A stretch of 64,000 bases of DNA from Paenibacillus terrae (GCF_005217525.1 NZ_PNXQ01000016.1:922953-986952), one strand, 5' to 3'; positions 44,037 through 53,418 are shown, numbered from the stretch's first letter. Made by a program: numbers and translations. Notes: a model not told the origin generated them from the letters alone.

Positions 44037-44474
44037 CTATTTCCGTTTACGGGTGCTTTTCATCAGTGTCATACGCCGTGAATGGCGCAACCAGGAATAG
44101 TACGACTTCAAATCCCGCAGTTCAATGGTCTCTGACATCCGCCCCAAAAAGGTGATCACAATCATTTTGTGGAGCGGGTTACCCGCAATATCCATTTCGC
44201 CAGGCAACTCCCCAAACTCGGCCACGACGACCAGGTCACCGTCAATTAAATATACATCCTCTTCGTTGTGATAGTAGGATTCCATCCTGTTTTGCTTCAG
44301 ACATTCCCAAAGCCAGGCGGCGATATGATTCGTTTCGGACTGTTTCTGTTCTATACGGTCTAAGTAGCGTGTTTTCGCATGATTAGTAATCACAATATCG
44401 GCGACCTTCTTGTCGCCCATCTCTACGTAGAACGGCTCGTATGTACTCCAACGCTGCATCGCCTTGTCACGCAC
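44037..44474 (-). CDS. Hypothetical protein, lineage-specific
   Basis: I do not recognise this 145-residue soluble protein. It reads as mixed alpha/beta: IVITNHAKTRYLDRIEQK resembles a short helix after a strand, DDLVVVAEFGELP-type segments (DGDLVVVAEFGELP) suggest a small beta sheet, and the C-terminus is strongly basic (RHSRRMTLMKSTRKRK), which could bind nucleic acid. The start is GTG at 44474 after GGGGAG. It has its own terminator and appears monocistronic, between the LysR gene and ylbG. No membrane segment, signal or cysteine pair suggests a function. Confidence 0.65.
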   Translation of the reverse strand: MRDKAMQRWSTYEPFYVEMGDKKVADIVITNHAKTRYLDRIEQKQSETNHIAAWLWECLKQNRMESYYHNEEDVYLIDGDLVVVAEFGELPGEMDIAGNPLHKMIVITFLGRMSETIELRDLKSYYSWLRHSRRMTLMKSTRKRK

Positions 44475-44640
44475 GGGATCACTCTCCCCACCAGATAGGT
44501 CTTTATATCTACCAATATATTCATATGTTACCTCAACAGACCCGGGACTACAAGTTACAAAATTGAAGTTTATCGCTAATTTTAAAGATTATTTTAGGTC
44601 TATCAGCATGAAGACCATTATGCAAAAGTCCTGGATTTAT

Positions 44641-44672
44641 AAAAAAAAGCCAGCCCAAGGGCCGACTTTTTA
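44641..44672 (-). terminator. ylbG terminator
   Basis: AAAAG, a three-base internal loop, then GCCC-AA-GGGC and CTTTTT; on the minus strand it ends in eight T residues, about 30 bases past ylbG. Confidence 0.7.
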
Positions 44673-44702
44673 ATAAAACTTGAAACAAAAACCATTTAAA
44701 GA

Positions 44703-44963
44703 TTATATTTCATACTCTTTTAATTTTTCCTTATCGTCGTTATACTCCGTCCTGATCTCATTTCGGAAAGAGCGTTCGACCTTGCGCACATAGGAAAGCC
44801 TGCGAATATTCTTAACGGTATCCTCTGCCCGATCCGCATTCATGTATATGACAACATAATGCATACGCCTCGAAATATAGTGGACATTCCCGTATTTCTC
44901 CAAATTGCGGGCAGCCTTGATATCGCTTACCCAAATGATGTACCCTGTCCGCTCGGCAAACAT
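44703..44963 (-). CDS. ylbG: YlbG family protein (UPF0298)
   Basis: An 86-residue protein of unknown function. GYIIWVSDIKAARNLEKYGN and VHYISRRMHYVVIYMNAD match B. subtilis YlbG (short ferredoxin-like fold). The start is ATG 44963, eight bases after GGAGGGGAG; an ATG at 44972 would be only one base from the site. It follows ylbF by 39 bases, the same pairing as in B. subtilis. Confidence 0.9.
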   Translation of the reverse strand: MFAERTGYIIWVSDIKAARNLEKYGNVHYISRRMHYVVIYMNADRAEDTVKNIRRLSYVRKVERSFRNEIRTEYNDDKEKLKEYEI

Positions 44964-45002
44964 TCGCTTCATCTCCCCTCCACTCGATATCATCCCTATG
45001 GC

Positions 45003-45443
45003 CTATCCGCAGGAGCACTTGCCTCCGCTACCGCAGCCACCCTTTTTCACATTCGGATCATTGCTTGGCACCTTAATGGTGTCAGACACAGAATAAGCAA
45101 TCGTTTCAGACATGGCATGGAGCATATCATCCAACGCCCTTTCTGCCCGTTTGAACTCCTGAACCTCCTGAAATTGTTCCAGCTCCAGTTCAACGACCTG
45201 CACTGCATCCTTCGCTTCATGAAAATTTGGGTGAAAATGCCCAAAGCGTTCCGTTTCGGCGAACAGCTCCTTTTTGGCATCCAGCTTGCGCACACACGCC
45301 TGAATCGACGGATTCCATTCCACACGCTGTTTCCAATATAAATAATCCGATACCTCAAAGGACCGGTTGACCATATCGCCCAATTCATAGGCGTTAATAA
45401 GCACTTCTGCCATATTGACCGTGTTCAATTCGGCTACGCTCAT
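45003..45443 (-). CDS. ricF: RicF/YlbF, subunit of the RicAFT complex
   Basis: RicF with RicA and RicT forms an iron-sulfur complex that promotes RNase Y mRNA maturation, biofilm, competence and sporulation in B. subtilis. The helical core FGHFHPNFHEAKDAVQVVE-like region and VSDTIKVPSNDP match YlbF. The C-terminal cysteine cluster GGCGSGGKCSCG, which helps ligate [4Fe-4S] clusters, is present. The length is 146 residues. ricA and ricT are not in this window. Confidence 0.9.
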   Translation of the reverse strand: MSVAELNTVNMAEVLINAYELGDMVNRSFEVSDYLYWKQRVEWNPSIQACVRKLDAKKELFAETERFGHFHPNFHEAKDAVQVVELELEQFQEVQEFKRAERALDDMLHAMSETIAYSVSDTIKVPSNDPNVKKGGCGSGGKCSCG

Positions 45444-45505
45444 GAATGTTCATCTCACTTTATATAAAGTTCTACTGGTAAAGTAGACTCATTTATCATA
45501 ACACA

Positions 45506-45526
45506 TCCTTCTTTTGAGAAGAAGGA
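45506..45526. repeat. Short inverted repeat after the helicase-associated gene
   Basis: TCCTTCTT-TTGAG-AAGAAGGA forms an eight-base stem 24 bases downstream of the stop at 45550, without a T-run. Terminator function is uncertain. Confidence 0.35.
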
Positions 45527-45549
45527 GTTTCATGCACATCCTGGCTGTT

Positions 45550-47616
45550 CTATGTAAAAGGAACCAGCAGGCGCATATCAGACCATTCCCCCGGCTGTAA
45601 AGTCGTGCGGGGAAACGTCTCACCGTCCAAGCCGGTAGCATACCAGCCAGTCACACTCCACGGCTCACCGGGAGCCACCGCTTCCGGTATCCATTTGACC
45701 TCTTTTTCACCGATTCTCAGTCCCACCGCCGCTTGCCAGCGAATCGCCTGTTCCATGAGCTCCCGGGCGGTGGAGGCATGGTAGCTTCTCCATTCTTTTG
45801 TCCATGACGCGGGTACTGCCGATTTCTCTGGAAAATAATCGGATGGGTCAGGTAGCGTATGCTCCCGTTCATAAAAGTGCAACGTCCGCCCCGTGTAAAC
45901 CAAACCTGCCCTTCCCTCTTGTGAAAACATCGGCCATTCCTGAGTTGAGTTGGTTAACGTTTCGCCAACTGTCGTTTCTGTATCATCCGCATCAAATGGA
46001 CTGTTGGAGCAAACGGGACAAACTTCCTCCGTTTTCGCCACCAGCGGATAACGGTGAACCGGCTCATCCACCCCCTCCATCTCCCGGCGCGGACTCAGCC
46101 CAATCGTAGCAAGTGTCCTGCGGATTTTGGCAGCCGAACGTGCCGGAATAATAAAGTCCCTTTCGCCAATCCGTTCAAGCAATCCAGCCAGTCCGGGGTG
46201 ACGTGCAGCACTGTCTGCGTCCTCTCGGGTACCACAACGCAGAAGTGTTACCGTTGCAAACGCTGTCCGTCCCACATCGCCTGCCCACTGCTCCACTGCC
46301 ACGCGTACATGGTCAGGCACGCCTGTCCGGCTATACCTATCCAGAAGTGCTGAAATAGCTTTAGCCTCCATCCCTAGCTCGATCGCCTCTGTAACACTTT
46401 CTCGGGTGATTCGGTATACCACCATCCGGTCCCCCGTCACACGTTCACAAAAGCATTCCAGCTTCCAACGTACATCATAAGCTACATCCGGCGGCACCAA
46501 TATTTCAAAATCCGGCTGTACATAAAAGGTACCTCGCTCCTGAACCCCATCCATCTCATCATCGGAACGAAGCATATCCAACGCTTGTACGTTCCAGCGA
46601 AAACACAGTTCTCCCGACGCGGTCAGACCCCAATCACCCATTCCAAAGGCGGTCAGCGCTGTCACCCAGCCCCTAACCATATCCATGTATTGTCCGTTAA
46701 GGCTGGAATGAGATGACGTGTTGTCCTCAATCCTTACGTGGCTTGCATGTATAGCAGATAAATCCAGAGGATCACCGCTTTTACGGTCCAATCCGCTCAC
46801 ACTCTCCTGCGAAATCAGTCCTGTCTGAGTCATCCATTGGAGCAACGGCCCGATATGAATCCAGCCTTCAGGTCCCACATGGCTGGAGGCAACGCACAGC
46901 ATATAACGAAAATGCTGCATAGATGCCTCAGCCTTTCCATACCTTTCCATCAGTGTGACAAGAATATGCTTGCGCATTTGCCAAGCAGACAAGCGAATCC
47001 ACACTGCCAGCCCGGCTTCCTGTACATGAAAAGTAGCAGCTTCCTTTACCAGCAGACCCAAGCTGAGCAGCAAGTCCATCATCACCACCGTTTGCACCGG
47101 ATACAGCTCGGCGTACGCATATTGTAGCCCAAGTCCAGTCAAATCTTCCGGTTGAAAGGGAGTCAACTCATTTAGCTTTTGCAGTGACCGTTTATGAATG
47201 ATCCCTTTCGCTGTCAAAGGAACTCCCTGCACGGCAATACGGGACAACGCGTGCAGCAGCTCCGCTTCAAGCCCCGTCAACGCTTCATGCACCGTCAGCG
47301 GTTGATCCGTATCCATCGTTTTCATCGTACTTTGGCTTTGCTCCAACAGCATTTCGTACAGATCCGGCAACCGATGAACTGGAATATATAACATTCGTTC
47401 GCCCCACGATTTGGTAACCGCCTCCAGCCAGCCCCGGTCGCGCAGTCTGTGCAGTGCCAGTTTCGTTTCGGCTCCACTCAGCGCTCCCCGGGTAAGACTT
47501 AATGGCTCTTCTTCCCTCATGGGCTGTCCCGCGTGCCGGATAAAGCATCGACGTAGCACTAACAGCTCATCCGATGCAAGCTCCTTCCAGCCGCCTTCCC
47601 TGTTCGTTACGCCCAT
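45550..47616 (-). CDS. Helicase-associated protein, partner of XPB (XPB/Ssl2 N-terminal domain type)
   Basis: A 688-residue soluble protein without helicase motifs. The C-terminal third has the helicase XPB/Ssl2 N-terminal-type domain: GTFYVQPDFEILVPPDVAYD and then LECFCERVTGDRMVVYRITR, with the winged-helix-like LERIGERDFIIPARS. A single CPVC motif lies near residue 560. Proteins of this type are encoded next to XPB in other bacteria (for example Rv0862c beside Rv0861c in Mycobacterium, from memory). It starts seven bases after the XPB gene, so the two are co-transcribed. The ATG at 47616 was chosen; earlier starts overlap the helicase gene. The exact role is unknown. Confidence 0.8.
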   Translation of the reverse strand: MGVTNREGGWKELASDELLVLRRCFIRHAGQPMREEEPLSLTRGALSGAETKLALHRLRDRGWLEAVTKSWGERMLYIPVHRLPDLYEMLLEQSQSTMKTMDTDQPLTVHEALTGLEAELLHALSRIAVQGVPLTAKGIIHKRSLQKLNELTPFQPEDLTGLGLQYAYAELYPVQTVVMMDLLLSLGLLVKEAATFHVQEAGLAVWIRLSAWQMRKHILVTLMERYGKAEASMQHFRYMLCVASSHVGPEGWIHIGPLLQWMTQTGLISQESVSGLDRKSGDPLDLSAIHASHVRIEDNTSSHSSLNGQYMDMVRGWVTALTAFGMGDWGLTASGELCFRWNVQALDMLRSDDEMDGVQERGTFYVQPDFEILVPPDVAYDVRWKLECFCERVTGDRMVVYRITRESVTEAIELGMEAKAISALLDRYSRTGVPDHVRVAVEQWAGDVGRTAFATVTLLRCGTREDADSAARHPGLAGLLERIGERDFIIPARSAAKIRRTLATIGLSPRREMEGVDEPVHRYPLVAKTEEVCPVCSNSPFDADDTETTVGETLTNSTQEWPMFSQEGRAGLVYTGRTLHFYEREHTLPDPSDYFPEKSAVPASWTKEWRSYHASTARELMEQAIRWQAAVGLRIGEKEVKWIPEAVAPGEPWSVTGWYATGLDGETFPRTTLQPGEWSDMRLLVPFT

Positions 47617-47623
47617 TCTTTGA

Positions 47624-49447
47624 TCACGCCTCTCTTTTCTTTCCGCCAGCTTCAGCCTCATCATTCAGGTTCCCGATAGCCTCCCCCGAGCTAAATCTGC
47701 GAATCGCATATTCATAGCCCTGCTCAATCAGAAACAGCTGACGGCGGGCTGCAAAATCCGTCTCCTTACTGTTCTCCGTCACTAGCGCATAAAAATAAGC
47801 CTTATTTTTACCAGACTTCGGTCGCAAAATGCGGCCAAGCCGCTGTGCCTCCTCCTGACGGGAACCGAAGCTGCCCGATACCTCTATAGCTACGGCCGCA
47901 TCCGGCAAATCCACAGCAAAGTTCGCCACCTTGGACACCAGCAGGGTCCGAATTGTACCTTTGCGGAACGCATCGAACCACCGCACCCGCTCAGTCTGGC
48001 TCATTGACCCGGTTATCAACGGCACGCTCAGCTCCTGCGCCAATAAACGCAATTGATCCAAATATTGCCCGATAATAAGCGTGGGCAGGCCCTGGTGGTG
48101 CTGCATCAGGCTGCGCACCGCTTCCAGCTTGGCCGGATTTTCAGCGGCAATCCGGTACTGCTGCCTGCCTTCAGCACGCATGCTGCGTTCCAGAAGCGCA
48201 GCCGACATGGGAAGCCGAAGCTCCACACAATCGACCTGGGCGATCCAGCCCTGTCGCTCCAGCTCCTTCCACGGCATGTCGTACCGCTTCGGTCCAATCA
48301 AGGAGAACACATCCCGCTCGCATCCGTCCTCCCGAACAAGCGTCGCGGTCAATCCCAAACGACGGGTGGCCTGAATATCCGCCGTTGCTCGAAATACCGG
48401 CGCAGGCAGCAAATGCACCTCATCATATACAATTAGCCCCCATTTGCGCTCGCTTAGCAGCTTCAAATGCTCAAATTCTCCGTCTTTGGTACGGCGATGC
48501 GTCAAAATCTGATAGGTCGCTGCCGTAATCGGACGCACTTCTTTTTTCTGACCACTGTATTCCCCAATGGAATCGGCAGGAATATCCGTCTTTTGCTTCA
48601 ATTCCTCAATCCATTGCCGAACCGATGTGGTATTGGAGGTTAAAATAAGCACCTCGCACTGAAGCCGCTCCATCACCGCCATACCAATCACGGTTTTTCC
48701 CGCTCCACACGGAAGCACCAGCACACCGCTGCCACCCAGGCCGTCCGCCCCCTCAAACGCATCAGCCGCCTCCACCTGATAATCACGAAGCTTCAGTTCC
48801 GTTTGTCCCTGACCTAGAGAAAAACGAAGCTGATTCCCCTCCAGGTAGCCTGCCGTATCCATAACCGGAAATCCAAGTCGGGTCAGTTCCTGCTTGACCA
48901 GGCCCCGATTTTCTGAAGGAACCGACACGGTCACTTCACTGTCACGAAGCAAACCAAGCTGCTCAAGATCCTGCTTGAGCAGCAGTTCATCCAATAAAGC
49001 CGGGCTGTCGGCCGTCAATATCAAGCGGTCAGCCGCTGTACGGCTATGAGCTGTATCCATCTCCATGCCTATAGTTGCTTCCTGCTCAATACTATTCAGA
49101 TCAGCAGTATGCATGCTGTAACTGCCCTTTTCTTCCACTCTCGCCCGTGACAGCGTCAGCGTCCCGTAACGGGAGACGAGTCGTTCAATATCCTTTAACA
49201 AATCACGGGGAATATCCCAACGGGACATGGAATGCAGACTATGTTGAACATCCGCGGCACTCCACCCGAGGGCGGCCGCATTCCACAGGGACAATGGAGT
49301 GATATGATATGTATGAAAAGCGGACGGGCTTTTAACCAACTCCGCATAAACCTGCAACTGTGAACGTGCATGCTCCGAAGCGGGCAGGCCCATTTCCAGC
49401 AAAACGGTAAAATCACGTTGTACAATACAAGGGTGATCCGGATTCAT
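47624..49447 (-). CDS. XPB-type DNA repair helicase
   Basis: A superfamily 2, 3'-5' DNA helicase related to eukaryotic XPB/ERCC3. The N-terminal 130 residues are an XPB damage-recognition-type domain (FHTYHITPLSLWNAAALG). The helicase core has RDYQVEAADAF (Q motif region), LPCGAGKTVIGMA (Walker A), VYDEVHLLPA (DEVH box), GLTATLVREDG containing the Arg-Glu-Asp motif seen in XPB, and EEAQRLGRILRPK (motif VI). All key residues are present in 607 residues. It is the first gene of a two-gene unit with the helicase-associated protein. Function in bacteria is probably DNA repair. Confidence 0.92.
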   Translation of the reverse strand: MNPDHPCIVQRDFTVLLEMGLPASEHARSQLQVYAELVKSPSAFHTYHITPLSLWNAAALGWSAADVQHSLHSMSRWDIPRDLLKDIERLVSRYGTLTLSRARVEEKGSYSMHTADLNSIEQEATIGMEMDTAHSRTAADRLILTADSPALLDELLLKQDLEQLGLLRDSEVTVSVPSENRGLVKQELTRLGFPVMDTAGYLEGNQLRFSLGQGQTELKLRDYQVEAADAFEGADGLGGSGVLVLPCGAGKTVIGMAVMERLQCEVLILTSNTTSVRQWIEELKQKTDIPADSIGEYSGQKKEVRPITAATYQILTHRRTKDGEFEHLKLLSERKWGLIVYDEVHLLPAPVFRATADIQATRRLGLTATLVREDGCERDVFSLIGPKRYDMPWKELERQGWIAQVDCVELRLPMSAALLERSMRAEGRQQYRIAAENPAKLEAVRSLMQHHQGLPTLIIGQYLDQLRLLAQELSVPLITGSMSQTERVRWFDAFRKGTIRTLLVSKVANFAVDLPDAAVAIEVSGSFGSRQEEAQRLGRILRPKSGKNKAYFYALVTENSKETDFAARRQLFLIEQGYEYAIRRFSSGEAIGNLNDEAEAGGKKREA

Positions 49448-49598
49448 AATTACCTCCCGTCAATCTATAACACATCATCTTAAGTTCTATATAACAAACA
49501 GTTTGTCCGTTTATTCGCAGATCAACCGGAATAGCAAGAAGTCCAACCCATATACGGGTTGAACTCTTTGTCATCCAGGTCTATGCTCTCTCTTTTAC

Positions 49599-50027
49599 CT
49601 AGTGTACCTGCTCGGAAATATGGCTAAGCGCCTCTCCAGCGTTGTCTGCAAAAATATTACGTACAGCCAGATCGCCAATCGAAACAATCCCGATCAAACG
49701 ATCCCCTTCCGTTACCGGCAGACGGCGAATTTGCTGCTCTGCCATCAGTTCGGCTGCCTGATCCACCGACATGTCGGCTTGAGCTGTACGGATGCCTGTT
49801 GTCATCACTGTGTCGACTGAACTAGAGCCGGAATGCTTTGCAGCATAACCACGAACGACAAGGTCACGGTCCGTTACCACACCGATAAGCTTGTCACTAC
49901 CTTCGCTTTCCACAACCGGGATAAAACCGGTGTCGTTATCCTTCATTTTGAGCGCAATCTCATAAATATTGTCTTGCGGGGTAACCGTCACACATTTTTC
50001 AGTCATAACTTCCTGAACCTTTTTCAT
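49599..50027 (-). CDS. CBS domain-containing protein
   Basis: Two tandem CBS domains fill the 142 residues: VQEVMTEKCVTVTPQDNIYE and VDTVMTTGIRTAQADMSVDQ open the repeats, each ending in GVVTDRDLVVRG or GIVSIGDLAVRN. Such stand-alone pairs bind adenosine nucleotides and act as energy or stress sensors. The ATG at 50027 follows AAGGAGGGAG at five bases; an earlier in-frame ATG at 50081 lacks one. It follows the M20 hydrolase gene by 90 bases on the same strand. Confidence 0.92.
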   Translation of the reverse strand: MKKVQEVMTEKCVTVTPQDNIYEIALKMKDNDTGFIPVVESEGSDKLIGVVTDRDLVVRGYAAKHSGSSSVDTVMTTGIRTAQADMSVDQAAELMAEQQIRRLPVTEGDRLIGIVSIGDLAVRNIFADNAGEALSHISEQVH

Positions 50028-50117
50028 GGGTACTCCCTCCTTTTCAAGAGTAGGGTACCCCATTTCATTCTGCTCATACACCGAATCAGCTCGTACAGTT
50101 TCAGCTCACGGTAGCTG

Positions 50118-51323
50118 TCAGCGGCTGGTATTTACTGTTTTTCGCTCCGCAGCATATCCGGTAGACATCGCAATAAACAAACGAACCGCCTTAATCATCG
50201 CATCCTCGTCAAAATCAAACTTAGGGTGGTGATGCGGATAAACGGCTCCTTTAGCAGGGTTACCCGCTCCCACGAACATGAAGCAGCCCGGCACACGTTC
50301 CAGATAATAAGCAAAATCTTCGGCAGGCATCAGCTTTGACGCTTCCTGAACCTTTCCCTCACCAAAAACGGGTCCTGCTTCCTTAAAAAAACGCGAAGCT
50401 TCGTGCGCATCATTTACAACAGGCGGGTATCCCATAAGATAGCGAATATTGGCTGTTGCTCCGTAAGTTGCCGCCGTAAGCTCCGTAACCGCATGTAGCC
50501 GATCCTTCATCACCGTCCGGGTTTCCTCGTCAAACGTACGGATCGTCCCACTCAGACGGCATGTTTCCGCGATCACATTTTGCGCAGCCCCCCCTTGAAT
50601 CGTTCCCACCGTCAGCACAGCGGGCCGCAAAGGGTCTACTGAACGGCTCACGATGCTTTGCAGTTGCATAACAAGAGCTGAACCCGCTACCACACTATCA
50701 TGGGTAGACTGAGGCATACCGCCATGACCACCCTTACCCGTAATTTCAATATAAAAATCGTCCGCCGCCGCCATCAACGGCCCTGCGCAACTCGCAGTCG
50801 TCCCGATCGGAAACGGTGTCCACAGATGGATGCCGTAAATAACGTCCACTCCTTCCAGCACGCCATCCTTTAGTACATTGACCGCGCCACCAGGCAACAA
50901 TTCCTCCGCAGGCTGGAACAAGAATCGTATTTCTCCTTCCAGCTCATCCCGATGGAGACTAAAATAGTAAGCCGTTCCGAGCAAAACGGACGTATGCCCG
51001 TCATGTCCGCAAGCATGCATGGCTCCGTCTACGCTGGAACGATATTCGCATTCTTTCTCATCCTGAATAGGAAGAGCATCCATATCGGCGCGCAGCATCA
51101 CAACAGGCCCCGGCTTGGAACCACGAATGATACCGACAACACCGTGCCCCCCTACATGTCGGCGAACCTCAATACCCCAGCTCTCCAGCTTGTTCGCTAC
51201 AAAGGCTGCAGTCTGGCTTTCCTGAAAAGAGATTTCGGGATTTTTATGTAAATATCTGCGCCACTCCACCATTTGTTCCTGTAGCTGGTCAAACCAGCTC
51301 TTGTCTGTCGCATGTTGTGTCAT
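50118..51323 (-). CDS. M20 family amidohydrolase/peptidase
   Basis: A dinuclear metalloenzyme of the IAA-amino acid hydrolase/N-acetyldiaminopimelate deacetylase type. MDALPIQDEKE, HACGHDGHTSVLLG, the Glu pair in LFQPAEELLPGG, and the dimerisation-domain GKGGHGGMPQSTHD carry the metal and catalytic residues. It is 401 residues with AGGAGAGGTGG before its ATG. The natural substrate (N-acetyl amino acids, amidated auxins, cysteine adducts) cannot be chosen from sequence. Confidence 0.92.
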   Translation of the reverse strand: MTQHATDKSWFDQLQEQMVEWRRYLHKNPEISFQESQTAAFVANKLESWGIEVRRHVGGHGVVGIIRGSKPGPVVMLRADMDALPIQDEKECEYRSSVDGAMHACGHDGHTSVLLGTAYYFSLHRDELEGEIRFLFQPAEELLPGGAVNVLKDGVLEGVDVIYGIHLWTPFPIGTTASCAGPLMAAADDFYIEITGKGGHGGMPQSTHDSVVAGSALVMQLQSIVSRSVDPLRPAVLTVGTIQGGAAQNVIAETCRLSGTIRTFDEETRTVMKDRLHAVTELTAATYGATANIRYLMGYPPVVNDAHEASRFFKEAGPVFGEGKVQEASKLMPAEDFAYYLERVPGCFMFVGAGNPAKGAVYPHHHPKFDFDEDAMIKAVRLFIAMSTGYAAERKTVNTSR

Positions 51324-51577
51324 ATTGCTCCACCTCTCCTTTTAAAACACTGGGCTGCTTCCCGATAAATCTTGCAGATTCACAACGTATGTGCCACTGC
51401 TCTCAAACCCTTATTTTGTATTCTATTGTAGCAGATATGGAATTGTAGCGATATCCGTTGCTGTATAGAGGTTGCAGAAGCCCTCCAAAAATACTATGAT
51501 TAAATGGATAAACCATAAAATAATAATGATAAACGTCTGCGAGGCATAACTTGCGGCGAATACCGGGGGAAGCTGAT

Positions 51578-52837
51578 ATGAGAAATACGAAGCCGGAGAC
51601 TCGAAGAAGAGGCACACCGGATTTCCAATTGCTGATCCTCACCTTGTTGCTGGTTGGATTCGGGGTAATCATGGTATTTAGCGCCAGCTCCAGCGTAGCT
51701 CTGCTGAATAAAGATTATAATTTTGACTCTTTGTATTTTGTGAAGCGTCAAGCTGCGTTTGCTATACTTGGACTTTTCATCATGTTCGTAGCTATGAATA
51801 TTAAGATGGAAAAATATAAAAAGCTGTTTGTACCTTTATTTTTCATTACAGTTTTACTGCTGGTCATCGTTCTTTTTACAGGCTCTCTTAACGGCGCAAA
51901 AAGCTGGCTCAGATTTGGTAGTATTGGTTTCCAGCCAACCGAGCTTGCGAAAATATCCATTATCCTGTACTTATCCGCGCTGATTGTCAAAAAAGGGGAT
52001 CGCTTTAGAGATTTACGAACCGGCTACATACCCGTAACCGTCATTGTAGGCTTTGTTGCGGGACTCATTATGCTTCAACCGGATTTTGGATCCTGCTTCA
52101 TCCTCGTAGCAACCAGTGGCCTGATTATTTATGCCGGGGGAGCCAGTGTCAAGCATATTACGGCTTCGATTGGTCTCCTGCTACTGGGCGCCGCCCTCGT
52201 TTTTGGTATCGGCTCGTTGTTTGGAGGAGATTCTGGAGCATCAGATGGCCAAGCCACAGCCAAGCAAGATTACAAAATCGGACGTTTTCAAGCCTTTCTT
52301 GATCCTATGGAATATAAGCTTGGAACTGGATATAATCTGGTACAATCCTTGCAAGCTATAGGGGAAGGCGGAATAACTGGGGCTGGATTTGGCAAGGGCA
52401 TTATCAAGCTTCACTATTTGCCTAACTCTTTTAATGACTTTATTTTTTCCGTAATTGGTGAAGAATTTGGATTCATCGGAACAGCCATATTTCTGATGCT
52501 GTACCTGTATTTCATTTGGCGAGGGATGATTATCGCCTTGCGTTGCCATGATCCGTTTGGGACGTTGGTGGGTACAGGTATTATGGGCCTGATAGCCATT
52601 CAGGCGTTCATTAATATCGGTGGTGTAACCCAGACCATTCCGATCACCGGGGTTACGCTTCCCTTTATCAGTTTTGGTGGATCATCCCTTCTCGTCACGA
52701 TGTTCTCCATCGGAATCATGCTCAGCATCTCCCGCGAAAACACCAAACAGGCAGTACAGGAACGTACTACAGGAGTAGCAGTTCGGACCCAAGTACCTAA
52801 CCGTTTTCAAACTCGTAGAGCTAACCGTTCCCGTTAA
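51578..52837 (+). CDS. SEDS peptidoglycan glycosyltransferase (FtsW/SpoVE/RodA family)
   Basis: An integral membrane polymerase of lipid II that works with a class B PBP. About ten helices, with LGLFIMFVAMNI, NGAKSWLRFGSIGFQPTELAKI, LQPDFGSCFIL, GKGIIKLHYLPNSFNDFIFS and IGEEFGFIG as SEDS signatures; the catalytic Asp lies in the LQPDFG-proximal loop region. A short extracytoplasmic insert, GGDSGASDGQATAK, is unusual. The 419-residue protein starts at ATG 51578 after GGGGGAAG. FtsW, SpoVE and RodA cannot be separated with confidence; the PNSFNDFIF variant of the usual PE(A/S)HTDFIF is a departure. Confidence 0.88.
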   Translation: MRNTKPETRRRGTPDFQLLILTLLLVGFGVIMVFSASSSVALLNKDYNFDSLYFVKRQAAFAILGLFIMFVAMNIKMEKYKKLFVPLFFITVLLLVIVLFTGSLNGAKSWLRFGSIGFQPTELAKISIILYLSALIVKKGDRFRDLRTGYIPVTVIVGFVAGLIMLQPDFGSCFILVATSGLIIYAGGASVKHITASIGLLLLGAALVFGIGSLFGGDSGASDGQATAKQDYKIGRFQAFLDPMEYKLGTGYNLVQSLQAIGEGGITGAGFGKGIIKLHYLPNSFNDFIFSVIGEEFGFIGTAIFLMLYLYFIWRGMIIALRCHDPFGTLVGTGIMGLIAIQAFINIGGVTQTIPITGVTLPFISFGGSSLLVTMFSIGIMLSISRENTKQAVQERTTGVAVRTQVPNRFQTRRANRSR

Positions 52838-52937
52838 GAAAAGAACTTCCACGATCGCCGACAATGGTGGTTTTGGAAGCTCTTTTGTATATGTATTACG
52901 CTCAATCTGGCGATATACGATGCTGCTTATCTGCAAA

Positions 52938-52972
52938 CAAAAACTGGCGATCCTGAAACCGCCAGTTTTTGT
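52938..52972. terminator. Bidirectional terminator after the SEDS gene
   Basis: AAAACTGGCG and CGCCAGTTTT form a perfect ten-base stem with a T-run on plus and an A-derived T-run on minus. It lies between the convergent SEDS and asp23-like genes. Confidence 0.85.
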
Positions 52973-53052
52973 GTTTTATTTGTATCCTCGCGGGGAAAAT
53001 CCCTGCATGTATAAAGCTGGCGGAAAACGTCAATGTACCCGCCTTGTCTTTT

Positions 53053-53418
53053 TTACACTGCGTCGTCCTTAAAAGCGACACCCTCTACTTTTACGTTGAC
53101 TTCCACAACACGCAGACCTGTCATGCTTTCGACAGCTTCTCGCACATTTTGCTGAAGAATCCGGGACACCTCATGGATTGGTGTTTCGTAGAGCACAAAA
53201 ATACGAAGATCAATGGCAGCTTCCAACTGTCCAACCTCCACTGATACGCCTTTTTGCACATTTTTACCACTCAGTCTTTTGGCCCAGCCTTCAGATAAGC
53301 CACCTGACATTGCAGCAATGCCGGGCGTCTCCAGTGCAGCCATCCCCGCAATTTTACCTACGACATCGTTGGAAATCTTGATGTTTCCTGCTTCCAGTTG
53401 TTGAATTTGCTCTGCCAT
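53053..53418 (-). CDS. Asp23/Gls24 family envelope stress protein (YloU-like)
   Basis: A 121-residue cytosolic Asp23 domain: IKISNDVVGKIAGMAALETP, GQLEAAIDLRIFVLYETPIH and VRAV-type helices. Family members are induced by cell envelope stress and, in staphylococci, anchored by AmaP. The sequence is closest to YloU, whose gene lies between rpmB and fakA in B. subtilis; that interval is empty here and this copy is 36 kb away. It appears monocistronic, with GGGGGAC-type ribosome site, converging on the SEDS gene. Confidence 0.92.
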   Translation of the reverse strand: MAEQIQQLEAGNIKISNDVVGKIAGMAALETPGIAAMSGGLSEGWAKRLSGKNVQKGVSVEVGQLEAAIDLRIFVLYETPIHEVSRILQQNVREAVESMTGLRVVEVNVKVEGVAFKDDAV

